Source: Bin5 sp034428395 (lineage in GTDB: Bacteria; Chloroflexota; Anaerolineae; Caldilineales; Caldilineaceae). Taken from it: a stretch of DNA of 15,400 nt. The first letter of the stretch is position 1. Each line of letters opens with the position of its first letter. The position numbers and the translations under genes are program-made. A model generated the notes under the pieces. The model was given only the letters and a program-made list of their open reading frames with translations. It made no database searches and had not been told where the DNA came from. Location: the NCBI GenBank assembly GCA_034428395.1, contig DAOUHX010000507.1, forward strand, positions 1-15,400, written 5' to 3'. This document shows positions 7,154-13,657 of this stretch, one piece after another.

Positions 7154-8626
7154 CTATGCGCCCCGTCTCCAAGTGCCTTTAGTTGGCCGTTCGGGCATCT
7201 TTCTGGGACGGCCGAGCAGGCCTTGGGCGCCATCGGCAAACCAGCCAATCCACCGTTCCAGGAAGTCCTCTTCATCTCCCTGGTCAATCGGGGTGAATGG
7301 CCAAGCAACTTGGTATTCGACCATGGCTGGCGAAAGCGCTATGTAGGCCTCTTGTCCTGGCTCTAAAGCGAAGGGATCAATACGACTCCTCTTGGGAATG
7401 AGGGGACTGATCATGAAGGCCGTTTCATACCAGCGAAACACGCCGGTCTCCTTAGCATCGCAATACCAGAGCGAATGGGCCCGTCCCTCATATCCATCGC
7501 GGGTAGACAGGATCTGAAGAACGATGTCTGAGTAAGCCATGATCTCAAACGGTGGGTCATAAACATCATCGTAGGTCGATGGCTCCGGCATCAGTGAACG
7601 TTTCATGCTCAAAATTGCCTCATTCAAGGACCACGACCAGTGGGGGGATGAGCTGTGTACGGATGTAGAGGCGTTTGACAAGATTCTGTCGTTCAGCAAG
7701 GCTTCCACATGTTCCAGCGACCGCGCTGCCGCCTCGCGAAGTTCGAATCGGCGCGCAGCGTCCGCCTTGGCTACAGACTCTTGCCGACCTGCCTCGGCTC
7801 GCTGTTGAACAACAAGGGCATTCGCCTGCTGCAGGAGACTCTCGGCTTCCGAGGCTGCCCGTACACTGTCATTCAGTCGTGCTAGCAGAGTCTGAGGTCG
7901 CGGTCGTGCTTCAGGCGCTTTGTAGAGGCACTCGTCAATCAAGGATTGGATCTTTAGGGGAACGCCGGAGACTGACTCTGGTATGTCTTGTTGGTGCTGC
8001 CGCCTGTAGTCGTGTATTTCAGGGCCTTCAAAGGGCAATTTTCCGGCAAGCAACTCATAGGCCACAACTCCCAGGGCGTACACATCAGTGGCACTGGTGG
8101 CTCTCTCTCCGTTCCATTGCTCCGGAGCTGCGTAGACAGGAGTCATAGAGTACTTGCGTGTATCTGGAGCCGTGGTGGCTTCAGCATATCTCGAGATTCC
8201 AAAGTCTGCGAGACACCACCGCTCGTCCAACAGAAGTATGTTATCGGGCTTGATGTCCCTATGAACGATTCGTCCATCCAATGTTACCAAGGCTTGAGCG
8301 ACGTCAGCGAGAACCTGCACGGTGTTGTTAAGAGAGAGATGATCACCGTTCTTACTCAGGTGATCCTTCAACGATTTGTCAGCTTTCGGCATTACAAGAA
8401 CCCAAAAACCCTTCCATTCTCCCCGGTCAAGGATGGGCACTACATTCGGAACACTGTCCAAGTCTTCAAACAGGAGTTCTCGGTCGGCCCCAGGAACTTT
8501 CGGAATGAGCTTAATGACGGCCGTTTCGCCGCACTCTGACTGTGCCAGGTATACACGGCCAAAACCCCCTTCCCCCAACTGGTCCCCGATGTGCCATTTC
8601 TGATTAAGATTGATAACTTCGGTCAT
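7154..8626 (-). CDS. Soluble Hanks-type Ser/Thr protein kinase with novel C-terminal domain
   Basis: This 490-residue protein carries a complete eukaryotic-like kinase domain: glycine loop GEGGFGRVY (18-26), catalytic Lys39, catalytic loop HRDIKPDN (122-129, D124), metal-binding DFG (141-143), APE (167-169) and the D181 helix. All key residues are present, so it should phosphorylate Ser/Thr. Residues of about 255-320 form an Ala/Glu/Arg-rich, probable coiled coil. The last 160 or so residues form a separate domain, rich in aromatic and Pro residues, that I do not recognise. There is no transmembrane segment or PASTA repeat, so it acts in the cytosol, unlike cell-wall-sensing PknB-type kinases. 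AGGAG lies about 10 bases before the ATG. Before the IS5-family insertion its start codon was about 27 bp downstream of the zinc-finger gene's stop, so the two formed an operon. Its expression may now depend on read-through from, or a promoter in, the IS. A signalling role in defence is inferred. Confidence 0.9.
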   Translation of the reverse strand: MTEVINLNQKWHIGDQLGEGGFGRVYLAQSECGETAVIKLIPKVPGADRELLFEDLDSVPNVVPILDRGEWKGFWVLVMPKADKSLKDHLSKNGDHLSLNNTVQVLADVAQALVTLDGRIVHRDIKPDNILLLDERWCLADFGISRYAEATTAPDTRKYSMTPVYAAPEQWNGERATSATDVYALGVVAYELLAGKLPFEGPEIHDYRRQHQQDIPESVSGVPLKIQSLIDECLYKAPEARPRPQTLLARLNDSVRAASEAESLLQQANALVVQQRAEAGRQESVAKADAARRFELREAAARSLEHVEALLNDRILSNASTSVHSSSPHWSWSLNEAILSMKRSLMPEPSTYDDVYDPPFEIMAYSDIVLQILSTRDGYEGRAHSLWYCDAKETGVFRWYETAFMISPLIPKRSRIDPFALEPGQEAYIALSPAMVEYQVAWPFTPIDQGDEEDFLERWIGWFADGAQGLLGRPRKMPERPTKGTWRRGA

Positions 8627-8680
8627 GCCTCTTTCTCTCCTGTTTTCTCCTGACTAGGGTTCGTTGACATTTCGTTAGAA

Positions 8681-9110
8681 CTATATGAGATTAGCGGCAA
8701 AGTGCAGGAAAGCCATGAAGCGCCGAGCTAGTTTTTCATAGCGGGTGAAAATGCGTTGATACCACTTGATTCTGTTGATGAAGCGTTCGACGATGTTGCG
8801 CTCTTTGTAGCGAAGTTGGTCATAGTCCCGCGGTTGCTTGCGAGAGCGGCGTGAAGGGATGACCACCTCGACCTGTCTGGCTGTGAGCAGTTCTCGCAGC
8901 GGGTCAGAATCATAGCCTTTGCCTGCAATGACAGCGTCAGAATGGAAAGGTGCGAGCAACGATTCAGCCTGGGAAAGGTCATGGCGTTCACCGCCCGTCA
9001 AGATGAACTGTAAGGGGAAGCCAAGCGCATCGACGAGGAGATGGATCTTGCTGCTGGAGCCACCCCGGCTCCGACCTAGGCACTGCTCTTGCTGGCGCCC
9101 CCCTTTTTGG
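8681..9110 (-). CDS. IS5-family transposase, second frame (orfB)
   Basis: This is the DDE catalytic part, read after the -1 shift near 9098-9108 (upper limit approximate). It contains GRSRGGSSSKIHLLVDALG, FILTGGERHDLSQAE, the stretch AGKGYDSDPLRELL, and the terminal RNIVERFINRIKWYQRIFTRYEKLARRF with the catalytic glutamate in VER. In the family the second catalytic aspartate falls in ADKGYD. Here that position is Gly (codon GGC, plus-strand 8921-8923), a one-base change from Asp. The fused protein may therefore be catalytically dead even though the frames look intact. Confidence 0.85.
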
Positions 9111-9432
9111 AACCGCCCGCGGCGCACATATGGGCGCGTACAGCTGTACTGTCGGGCATGACCGCTGCCATGTCCGGGTCTTGGGCGAACTGTTTGAACA
9201 TGTCGGCCCAAACACCGTTCTCTTCCCAGCGTGCGTAGCGCTTGAAAACACTGTTCCACTTGCCAAGATCGGCTGGCAGTTCACGCCACTGTGCGCCGGT
9301 GCGCAGAATCCAGCAAACTGCTTCGACGAAACGGCGACACTTTTCCTCTTGCCCCGCATAGGCACGAGGGTGTCCTTGCAGAAATGCGTACAGTTTCTGC
9401 CACTGATGGTCGGCAATTCTCTTTGTAAACAT
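9076..9432 (-). CDS. IS5-family transposase, first frame (orfA)
   Basis: This encodes the N-terminal part of the transposase, 118 residues from the ATG at 9432 (MFTKRIADHQWQKL). A TTG at 9474 is open but lies in the terminal repeat. It includes the helix-turn-helix-like IS5 N-terminal region (CWILRTGAQWRELP, then W..VFKRYARWEENGVW) and the first catalytic aspartate in MPDSTAVRAH. The frame ends shortly after a run of A5G6 at 9098-9108, where a -1 shift leads into the second frame. Confidence 0.85.
   Translation of the reverse strand: MFTKRIADHQWQKLYAFLQGHPRAYAGQEEKCRRFVEAVCWILRTGAQWRELPADLGKWNSVFKRYARWEENGVWADMFKQFAQDPDMAAVMPDSTAVRAHMCAAGGSKKGGASKSSA
9098..9108 (-). other. Programmed -1 frameshift site of the IS5 transposase
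   Basis: On the minus strand the sequence is AAAAAGGGGGG followed by CGC. The first frame reads AAA AAG GGG GGC and the second reads AAA GGG GGG CGC, so a -1 slip on the A/G run fuses the two frames. Homopolymer slippage of this kind is established for IS427-group elements; its use here is inferred. Confidence 0.65.
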
Positions 9433-9480
9433 CCTACTATTGTCGCCATTTTGACAGAATCCTTCAAACGTCAACGAGAC

Positions 9481-9783
9481 CTAGTCAGACGAGCAGCGGG
9501 CGGTGACGCCGATGGGATTCATTATTCCTGGAATGCCACGGTCGCTGCTGTGGCAACCCTCATCTTTGGCGTGATGAAAGCTATTCTGATCTAATTTGTT
9601 CCATCGGTGAACAGGTTTTAGGCAGTAAACACAGAAGTAGTCGCTGTCCCCCTTCATTGTGTCGCAAACATGAACGACTTTGGTGTCTTGATAGAGACTC
9701 TCATGCTGGCAGTCCCTCATCTGTCGAGCGATCACCCTACGTTCATGGTCAGAAACGTCACGAGTATTCAAAGCATAGATCAT
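9481..9783 (-). CDS. Small CoiA-like zinc-finger protein
   Basis: This 100-residue protein has a CxxC pair (C51, C54 in YFCVYCLKPV) followed by SFHHAKDEGC (H70/H71, C77). The spacing resembles the zinc-binding N-terminal module of CoiA-type nucleases (CxxC...HFxH...C), but no nuclease domain follows. It has no signal peptide or membrane segment. Its ATG overlaps the stop of the upstream 62-residue gene (ATGA), showing translational coupling. Its stop TAG is built from the TA target duplication plus the first G of the IS5 element. The uninterrupted gene also stopped at this TAG, so the protein is unchanged by the insertion. Binding of nucleic acid or protein through zinc is inferred. It could instead be a conserved accessory protein of unknown role. 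Confidence 0.7.
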   Translation of the reverse strand: MIYALNTRDVSDHERRVIARQMRDCQHESLYQDTKVVHVCDTMKGDSDYFCVYCLKPVHRWNKLDQNSFHHAKDEGCHSSDRGIPGIMNPIGVTARCSSD

Positions 9784-9968
9784 TCGGATTCTCCTTGTTT
9801 CTTGGTGAATTTAGTAGAACGAATCCCGAAGAACGAACGGGCCACGTTGCGGGGCGTGTCGTCAATTTTGCCCCGTTTTTCGGGGCGACCTCGTTTGGGT
9901 TTGGGCTGAGGAGTGGGGGGACTTTGGGGGTCCGCGTTTCGGTCAGGCGGCTTTCGTTTTGAGATCAT
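9780..9968 (-). CDS. Small basic protein with AT-hook-like motif
   Basis: This 62-residue protein begins with a Pro/Lys-rich tail (SPPTPQPKPKRGRPEKRGK, with the AT-hook-like core RGRPEKRG) and continues with IDDTPRNVARSFFGIRS. The latter is a compact motif I recall from small bacterial proteins of unknown function. The start is supported by AAAGGA about eight bases upstream of the ATG at 9968. It is the first gene of the operon and overlaps the zinc-finger gene by four bases (ATGA). An AT-hook would bind the minor groove of AT-rich DNA, suggesting a DNA-binding or regulatory partner for the kinase. That function is inferred. Confidence 0.65.
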   Translation of the reverse strand: MISKRKPPDRNADPQSPPTPQPKPKRGRPEKRGKIDDTPRNVARSFFGIRSTKFTKKQGESE

Positions 9969-10032
9969 TTTGGGGTCCTTTCACTGCTCACATAGTATCC
10001 CAGTACACCCTCCCTTTAAAGACAAGTATGGT

Positions 10033-10425
10033 TGGCCCCTATCGTTTGACCACCAAATGGGAAAACTAAGGTGCATTGAGACGAATACGGCCGGCTCTCA
10101 ACTGAGCACGAAGCTCTCTTCCACCGGCGTGCGATAGTCGGGACTTTGATGTGGTCTCTCATGGTTGTAGAAGTCGAAGTAGGTGGTCAGTCAGGCCTGC
10201 AGCTGACGGACCGTGTCATATTGGTTGAGATAGAAGCCTTCACTTGACGCTGCGCCATAGGCGTTCTCAGAAGACGTTGTCGAGCGTTCAGAGCATCCAA
10301 CGCAATCCGAAACCTGTAGGCCGCCGAGTATTGCCGCCGTCTCTTGACCATGGTTCTGCCCCTCCACAGGCTCGGTGAATTGCTCCATTATAAACCTTAG
10401 CTTGTGGTCCAGTTTTTCGGGCCCA
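10033..10425 (-). mobile_element. Internally deleted IS3-family element remnant
   Basis: The right end reads TGGGCCCGAAAAACTGGACC on the minus strand from 10425. The left end (plus strand from 10033) begins TGGCCCCTATCG and shares the GACCAC and CTAAGGT blocks in inverted orientation. Between them lie only the beginning of an orfA-like frame and the end of an orfB-like frame, so roughly two thirds of a normal 1.2-1.4 kb IS3 element is missing. No target duplication was evident. The remnant lies directly upstream of the kinase operon. Confidence 0.6.
10098..10351 (-). pseudogene. IS3-family transposase relic (orfA start joined to orfB end)
   Basis: From the ATG at 10351 the minus strand reads MVKRRRQYSAAYRFRIALDA, the usual IS3 orfA opening. 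It then passes straight into orfB C-terminal sequence in disrupted frames: DNVF, stop, ERLWRSVK, then EGFYLNQYDTVRQLQA, stop, LTTYFDFYNHERPHQSPDYR and a TGA at 10098-10100. The NHERPHQ block is diagnostic of the IS3/rve integrase core C-terminus. At least two internal stops and a frame change make it nonfunctional. The second internal TGA probably replaces a Trp codon. Confidence 0.75.
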
Positions 10426-10464
10426 CTTCGCAGCGGTCGGCTGGTCAGATTATATCTTCTTGCG

Positions 10465-10869
10465 TTAGTCGTCTAGCAGCTCCCAATCGCCGACAGTAGG
10501 GTTGCACTGGCTGTCGTAGTAGACGAAAAGGCCGTAGCTGTCGCGGTCGTAGCGCTCCTCGTAGTAGTAGGAGACGATCTGCTTTTCGGCGTTGAACTCA
10601 ACTCCCCTCCTGTAAGAAGTAAGGGCTTCCTCCCCTGTCAGTTCCTCCCACTTTGATTCGGCCTCGGTGTCGATAGCATCAAGATCAACTGGAAGTTTGC
10701 AATAGCCTTCGACCTTGGTGGTCGCATGATCGGATTCCAGTTTGGAGACACGCTCGGCCAGGGCTGTCAGTTGTTCTGCTAGGCCTTCGAGTGTGAGCTC
10801 TTCTTGAGCCAGGAGGGCGCCCGGGATTAGGACGGCCAGGACGGAAATGATGATCAGGTAGCGCTTCAT
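10465..10869 (-). CDS. Small secreted protein with coiled coil
   Basis: This 134-residue protein starts with a signal peptide (MKRYLIIISVLAVLIPGALLA, likely cleaved before QEE). No lipobox cysteine is present, so it should be periplasmic or secreted rather than lipid-anchored. Residues 24-46 form a heptad-like coiled coil (LTLEGLAEQLTALAERVSKLE). The remainder is acidic and Tyr-rich, with two cysteines (one in GYCKLP, one in SQCNP) that could form a disulfide. GGAG lies seven bases before the ATG at 10869. I do not recognise the family; a role at the cell surface is all that can be inferred. Confidence 0.75.
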   Translation of the reverse strand: MKRYLIIISVLAVLIPGALLAQEELTLEGLAEQLTALAERVSKLESDHATTKVEGYCKLPVDLDAIDTEAESKWEELTGEEALTSYRRGVEFNAEKQIVSYYYEERYDRDSYGLFVYYDSQCNPTVGDWELLDD

Positions 10870-10939
10870 GGGATGCTCCGAGGGTGAATGATTTGAGATT
10901 GGTTGATAAGGCGTTCAGCGGTTGGGAGTGGATAAGGGT

Positions 10940-10955
10940 GCCCTGCGGACAGGGC
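10940..10955 (-). terminator. Possible terminator hairpin after the nuclease-like gene
   Basis: A perfect 6-bp stem, GCCCTG/CAGGGC, with a four-base loop sits about 20 bp beyond the stop of the minus-strand gene at 10974. A second small hairpin (GGCC TTC GGCC) lies beside it. The following minus-strand sequence is only weakly T-rich, so termination is uncertain. Confidence 0.3.
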
Positions 10956-10973
10956 GTGCTGGCGGCCGAAGGC

Positions 10974-11774
10974 CTAGGTCGGATTGACTCTTTGGATAAG
11001 ATCGACGTGATGCACATTGCCTGGTATAGGATGATCTTGCCAACTGAAAACGACGATCCTCAACCAGGGCGCAGTATCTACTAATCCATGGCGAATCTCT
11101 TGCCATTCGTCTAATTCACCAACAGGTGGGGTGGGAAGGCCAACGTCCACCAGAACAAGCCACCACTCTGAGAAGCGGCAGATCTTGTCTCGGATCTTGC
11201 TCGACTTTTCTACAATGCAGCGGTTGATGTTTTCTATCGATCTCTGAACAACGTGCCCGCTAGAAGGAGGCAGAACGGCAACCTGCCCCGGCTCCAACAC
11301 GAATCTGCCGTCTCTCGGAGTTGAGGTGGGATAAAGGTGAATGACAATTCCGCACTCTAGTTCAGTCTTCCATCTCACTGGCTTTTCCTGTGAACGCAAT
11401 GCCTCATTGAGGATGCAAATGTATTCCTCGACGACCCTTCCGACTTGCTCACGGGTTACCTCTCGGTCCGGCAAGGAGGCTCGATAAAGATCGCATTGCA
11501 CCACATGAATGTCGTAGTCCCCTGGTACTGCCCTGGTTTCCTCCAATACCCCTCGTATATTGCTTTCGAGGGGCCTCTCCAATTCCTCTACGCTTTGGTT
11601 CGGCTTCGTGGCGTCGGTCATCAAATTCAAGCGACGGACTTCGACGGCGATTCGATCTTCAACGACAAAGTCCGGCGGCTGGTCATTCGTGTCGCTGACG
11701 TATCGAACACGTTCGATCCCTTCCTGGCTCTCAAGCCTCTGCCGCGCGAGTTCTTCAATGTAGTCTGTTGTCAT
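10974..11774 (-). CDS. Hypothetical protein with PD-(D/E)XK-like motif
   Basis: This 266-residue protein has near its N-terminus PPDFVVEDRIAVEVRRLN, with D35 and E45-V-R47. This is the D-x9-ExK-type arrangement of the PD-(D/E)XK nuclease fold, with Arg replacing the usual Lys. The rest has mixed alpha/beta composition, with a late hydrophobic strand WWLVLVDVGLP and IVVFSW. There is no signal peptide or membrane segment, so it is cytosolic. The ATG at 11774 has only a weak ribosome-binding sequence. No partner gene lies immediately beside it on the same strand except the secreted protein 100 bp downstream, which has its own start signals. Nuclease function is a motif-level inference; a catalytically altered relative is possible. 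Confidence 0.65.
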   Translation of the reverse strand: MTTDYIEELARQRLESQEGIERVRYVSDTNDQPPDFVVEDRIAVEVRRLNLMTDATKPNQSVEELERPLESNIRGVLEETRAVPGDYDIHVVQCDLYRASLPDREVTREQVGRVVEEYICILNEALRSQEKPVRWKTELECGIVIHLYPTSTPRDGRFVLEPGQVAVLPPSSGHVVQRSIENINRCIVEKSSKIRDKICRFSEWWLVLVDVGLPTPPVGELDEWQEIRHGLVDTAPWLRIVVFSWQDHPIPGNVHHVDLIQRVNPT

Positions 11775-12343
11775 GTATTTGCAGTCTCAAGCGGAAAGAA
11801 TCCTTTGCTGCTTGGGGGCGGCGATCAGCTCGGGCTGGGTGCCGGCCCCTTCGAGTCTTCTTCAGTATCTGTAGAGAAGCCGGAGGCTGCCGAAGTGAGA
11901 TCGGTGCCCACTTTAGCACAGGGGAAGCAGCTAGCAAAGGGAGCCTCCTGACGGCTCAACGGGTGGGGGCATAGCACAAATATTCGAGATCGTGTATACT
12001 CTGCACTGAGAACTGGCAGGCCACGCGCGAGTATGCCCGCTAGCACGGGCAAAGGTAGGAGTCACGACTGTCCTGTTTGGGAATTCCACCTCCGTAACAG
12101 CGTTCCCTGCGATCGCGACCCTTATCTTGATCGCCGCTGCAGCTAGAGCCTGGAGCAGGTGTACCAGAATATGACTTACCAATCAGCCTTGCCCTCGAAC
12201 CCTTTCCACCAAGCGTCGGCGCGCCGCCGCCAGGGCCGAGTCGACAAAGCAATTTGTCGAACCCTTTACGCGGCCGTCGCGGCACCATTCATCCAGCTCC
12301 CCGCCCCCAACAACCATCCATTTAGCGAGAGGACCTAGAACCT
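11775..12343. other. Intergenic stretch without a supported gene
   Basis: Short frames exist on both strands (for example minus 11825-12052 and 11931-12182), but they overlap each other, lack ribosome-binding sites and have no recognisable protein features. The stretch contains one perfect hairpin at 12241-12260. The 266-residue gene on the minus strand and the 138-residue gene on the plus strand diverge from it, so it should hold promoters for both. I could not identify convincing -35/-10 pairs. Confidence 0.5.
12241..12260. repeat. Perfect 8-bp hairpin with GCAA tetraloop
   Basis: TCGACAAA, then GCAA, then TTTGTCGA form a perfect stem closed by a GNRA-type tetraloop when read on the plus strand. 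No T-run follows. It lies about 85 bp upstream of the 138-residue gene and could be a 5' UTR structure, an operator palindrome or an element end. Confidence 0.6.
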
Positions 12344-12760
12344 ATGAGCGTTACCTTCCCTGACCTGATGCGCACAATCGACTGGACCGACGAGCCCCGG
12401 CAATCGGAAGCATGTGTGTATACGAAGTCGTCGGGCGATGTTTTGCTCGAGGTGCGACGCATGTCGGCGGGCTGGCGCTGGACGGCGTATGGCTGGCTTG
12501 GCGTGGAATATGGGGCTGGGGATAAGGTCTGCCCAAGCCGGGAGGCTGCGAAGGAGGCCGCGGTTACGTGGTGGGAAAAGAGCACTGCTTTGGCAAGCAA
12601 TCAGCACAAGCGCGGTAGATCGCGGGCCCTCGCGGCCGGGGCCGTGGATGGCGAGAGATGCGAAGCGTGCGCCAATGCGCTGGCTGGTAGTGGGAAAGAG
12701 CCACAGGCACCGGAGAGCAATGCAGATGCATCCCCGGCATCCCAACGCAGGACCATCTAA
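12344..12760 (+). CDS. Small hypothetical protein
   Basis: This 138-residue frame begins at an ATG with GAGAGGA about 10 bases upstream. Residues 20-80 look like a small beta-rich domain (ACVYTKSSGDVLLEVRR, GWRWTAYGWLGVEYGAG, then WW). The C-terminal 50 residues are low-complexity, Ala/Ser/Arg-rich and probably disordered, with a CEAC pair near residue 107. It has no signal peptide or membrane segment. A short GGCCGG/CCGGCC hairpin (12780-12794) follows the stop without a T-run. I do not recognise the family; coding status is likely but not certain. Confidence 0.45.
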   Translation: MSVTFPDLMRTIDWTDEPRQSEACVYTKSSGDVLLEVRRMSAGWRWTAYGWLGVEYGAGDKVCPSREAAKEAAVTWWEKSTALASNQHKRGRSRALAAGAVDGERCEACANALAGSGKEPQAPESNADASPASQRRTI

Positions 12761-12922
12761 ACTGACGGAAAATAGCAGGGGCCGGATACCGGCCACTTCA
12801 AGCACGAATTCAGCCCCGATATTCTACGAGCCATCCGCTGTTCCTTACAGGTCGATATAGCCTTTCCGCCGCCAAGCTCTCCTAAGCTATCACTCTCCGC
12901 TTATTCCAGGAGTGCTGATAGG

Positions 12923-13466
12923 ATGAATGCCGCCGCACTGTGCACGACTTTGCAACAGGCTGTACCCCCCCTTCGTGTGCTCGCCTGCCCCACAGCAGTG
13001 CGTGCGCGTGCGCACACCAATGCTCTACCCCGACGGCAGTGTCGTCGACGTGTTCGTCATCGAGCGGAACGGCGGATACGTGGTTACCGATTTCGGAGAC
13101 GCCCTCGACTGGCTCGGGTTACAATCGGTGAGCCGGCGGCGTTCCCCCAAGCAGGAAGCGCTCATCCTAGACGTATGCCGGACCCTCCGCATAGAACGAT
13201 TCCGGGACCAGTTGTTGCTCCGCGAAGTCAACAGCGGCGCGCTCGGGGAATCACTATTTCGGGTTGCCCAGGCGGCAGTTCGCGTCTCGGATCTCTGGTT
13301 CACGCTTCGCAGCCAGGCGGTCCAAAGGGTTGCCGACGAGTTGGACGAGTGGCTCAGCGACCATGAAATCCCCTTTGAACGGCAAGTGTCGAGGCAGGGG
13401 CGGTCGGTTGCTGAAAGGCCTGGAAACCCTGCAGAGGGGCTCCCTGCGGGCCCGTACATGGTGTAA
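12923..13466 (+). pseudogene. DUF1828-family protein, frameshifted and C-terminally truncated
   Basis: The ATG at 12923 has AGGAG ten bases upstream and encodes MNAAALCTTLQQAV, the expected family opening. At the run of seven C's (12965-12971) the frame must change to continue. With one C removed it reads PPFVCSPAPQQCVRVRTPML and then YPDGSVVDVFV, GGYVVTDFGDALDWLG, SPKQEALILDVCRTL, the DUF1828 body. The family normally continues into a DUF1829 domain after a QGRSG-like motif. Here the sequence diverges right after RQGRSV and stops at 13464-13466. An ATG at 12927 opens the second frame directly but gives an unlike N-terminus. DUF1828/1829 proteins are of unknown function and often sit near mobile or toxin-antitoxin-like genes. 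The gene is probably decayed, unless the C-run is a sequencing error or a site of phase variation. Confidence 0.6.
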
Positions 13467-13657
13467 GATATGCGAAATTGCCTGATTCTCGGCCTGATGC
13501 ATTCCCGTTGATTCGGCCGGCAAGGCTGCTCTCGAAGCCTCGCCAAATGAAGCCAGCTTCGTCCCTTCCAGCTCACTCTTCGACGAAACCATTCGCAATT
13601 CGAGGAGAAGTTTGAACAGGAAGTAACGGTGGCCACCCGCCCAAGGAGAAAACAGAC

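Larger units (their letters stand above)
8657..9481 (-). mobile_element. IS5-family insertion sequence (IS427-like), 825 bp
   Basis: The element is bounded by imperfect inverted repeats, GGGTTCGTTGACATTT at 8657 and the complement GGTCTCGTTGACGTTT ending at 9481. It is flanked by a TA duplication (8655-8656 and 9482-9483), as is usual for this IS group. It contains a two-frame transposase on the minus strand joined by a homopolymer frameshift site. Removing it with one TA copy restores CTGACTAGTCAG, a perfect 12-bp palindrome. The element sits between the zinc-finger gene and the kinase gene, exactly at the former's stop codon. Confidence 0.88.

Noticed and set aside
6917..7172. Overlapping minus-strand frames downstream of the kinase
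   Set aside because: They overlap each other in different frames, cross the terminator hairpin and have no start signals.
9969..10021. A sigma-70-like promoter upstream of the AT-hook gene (TTGTCT and TACTAT on the minus strand)
   Set aside because: The spacer would be about 20 bases or more, too long to be convincing.
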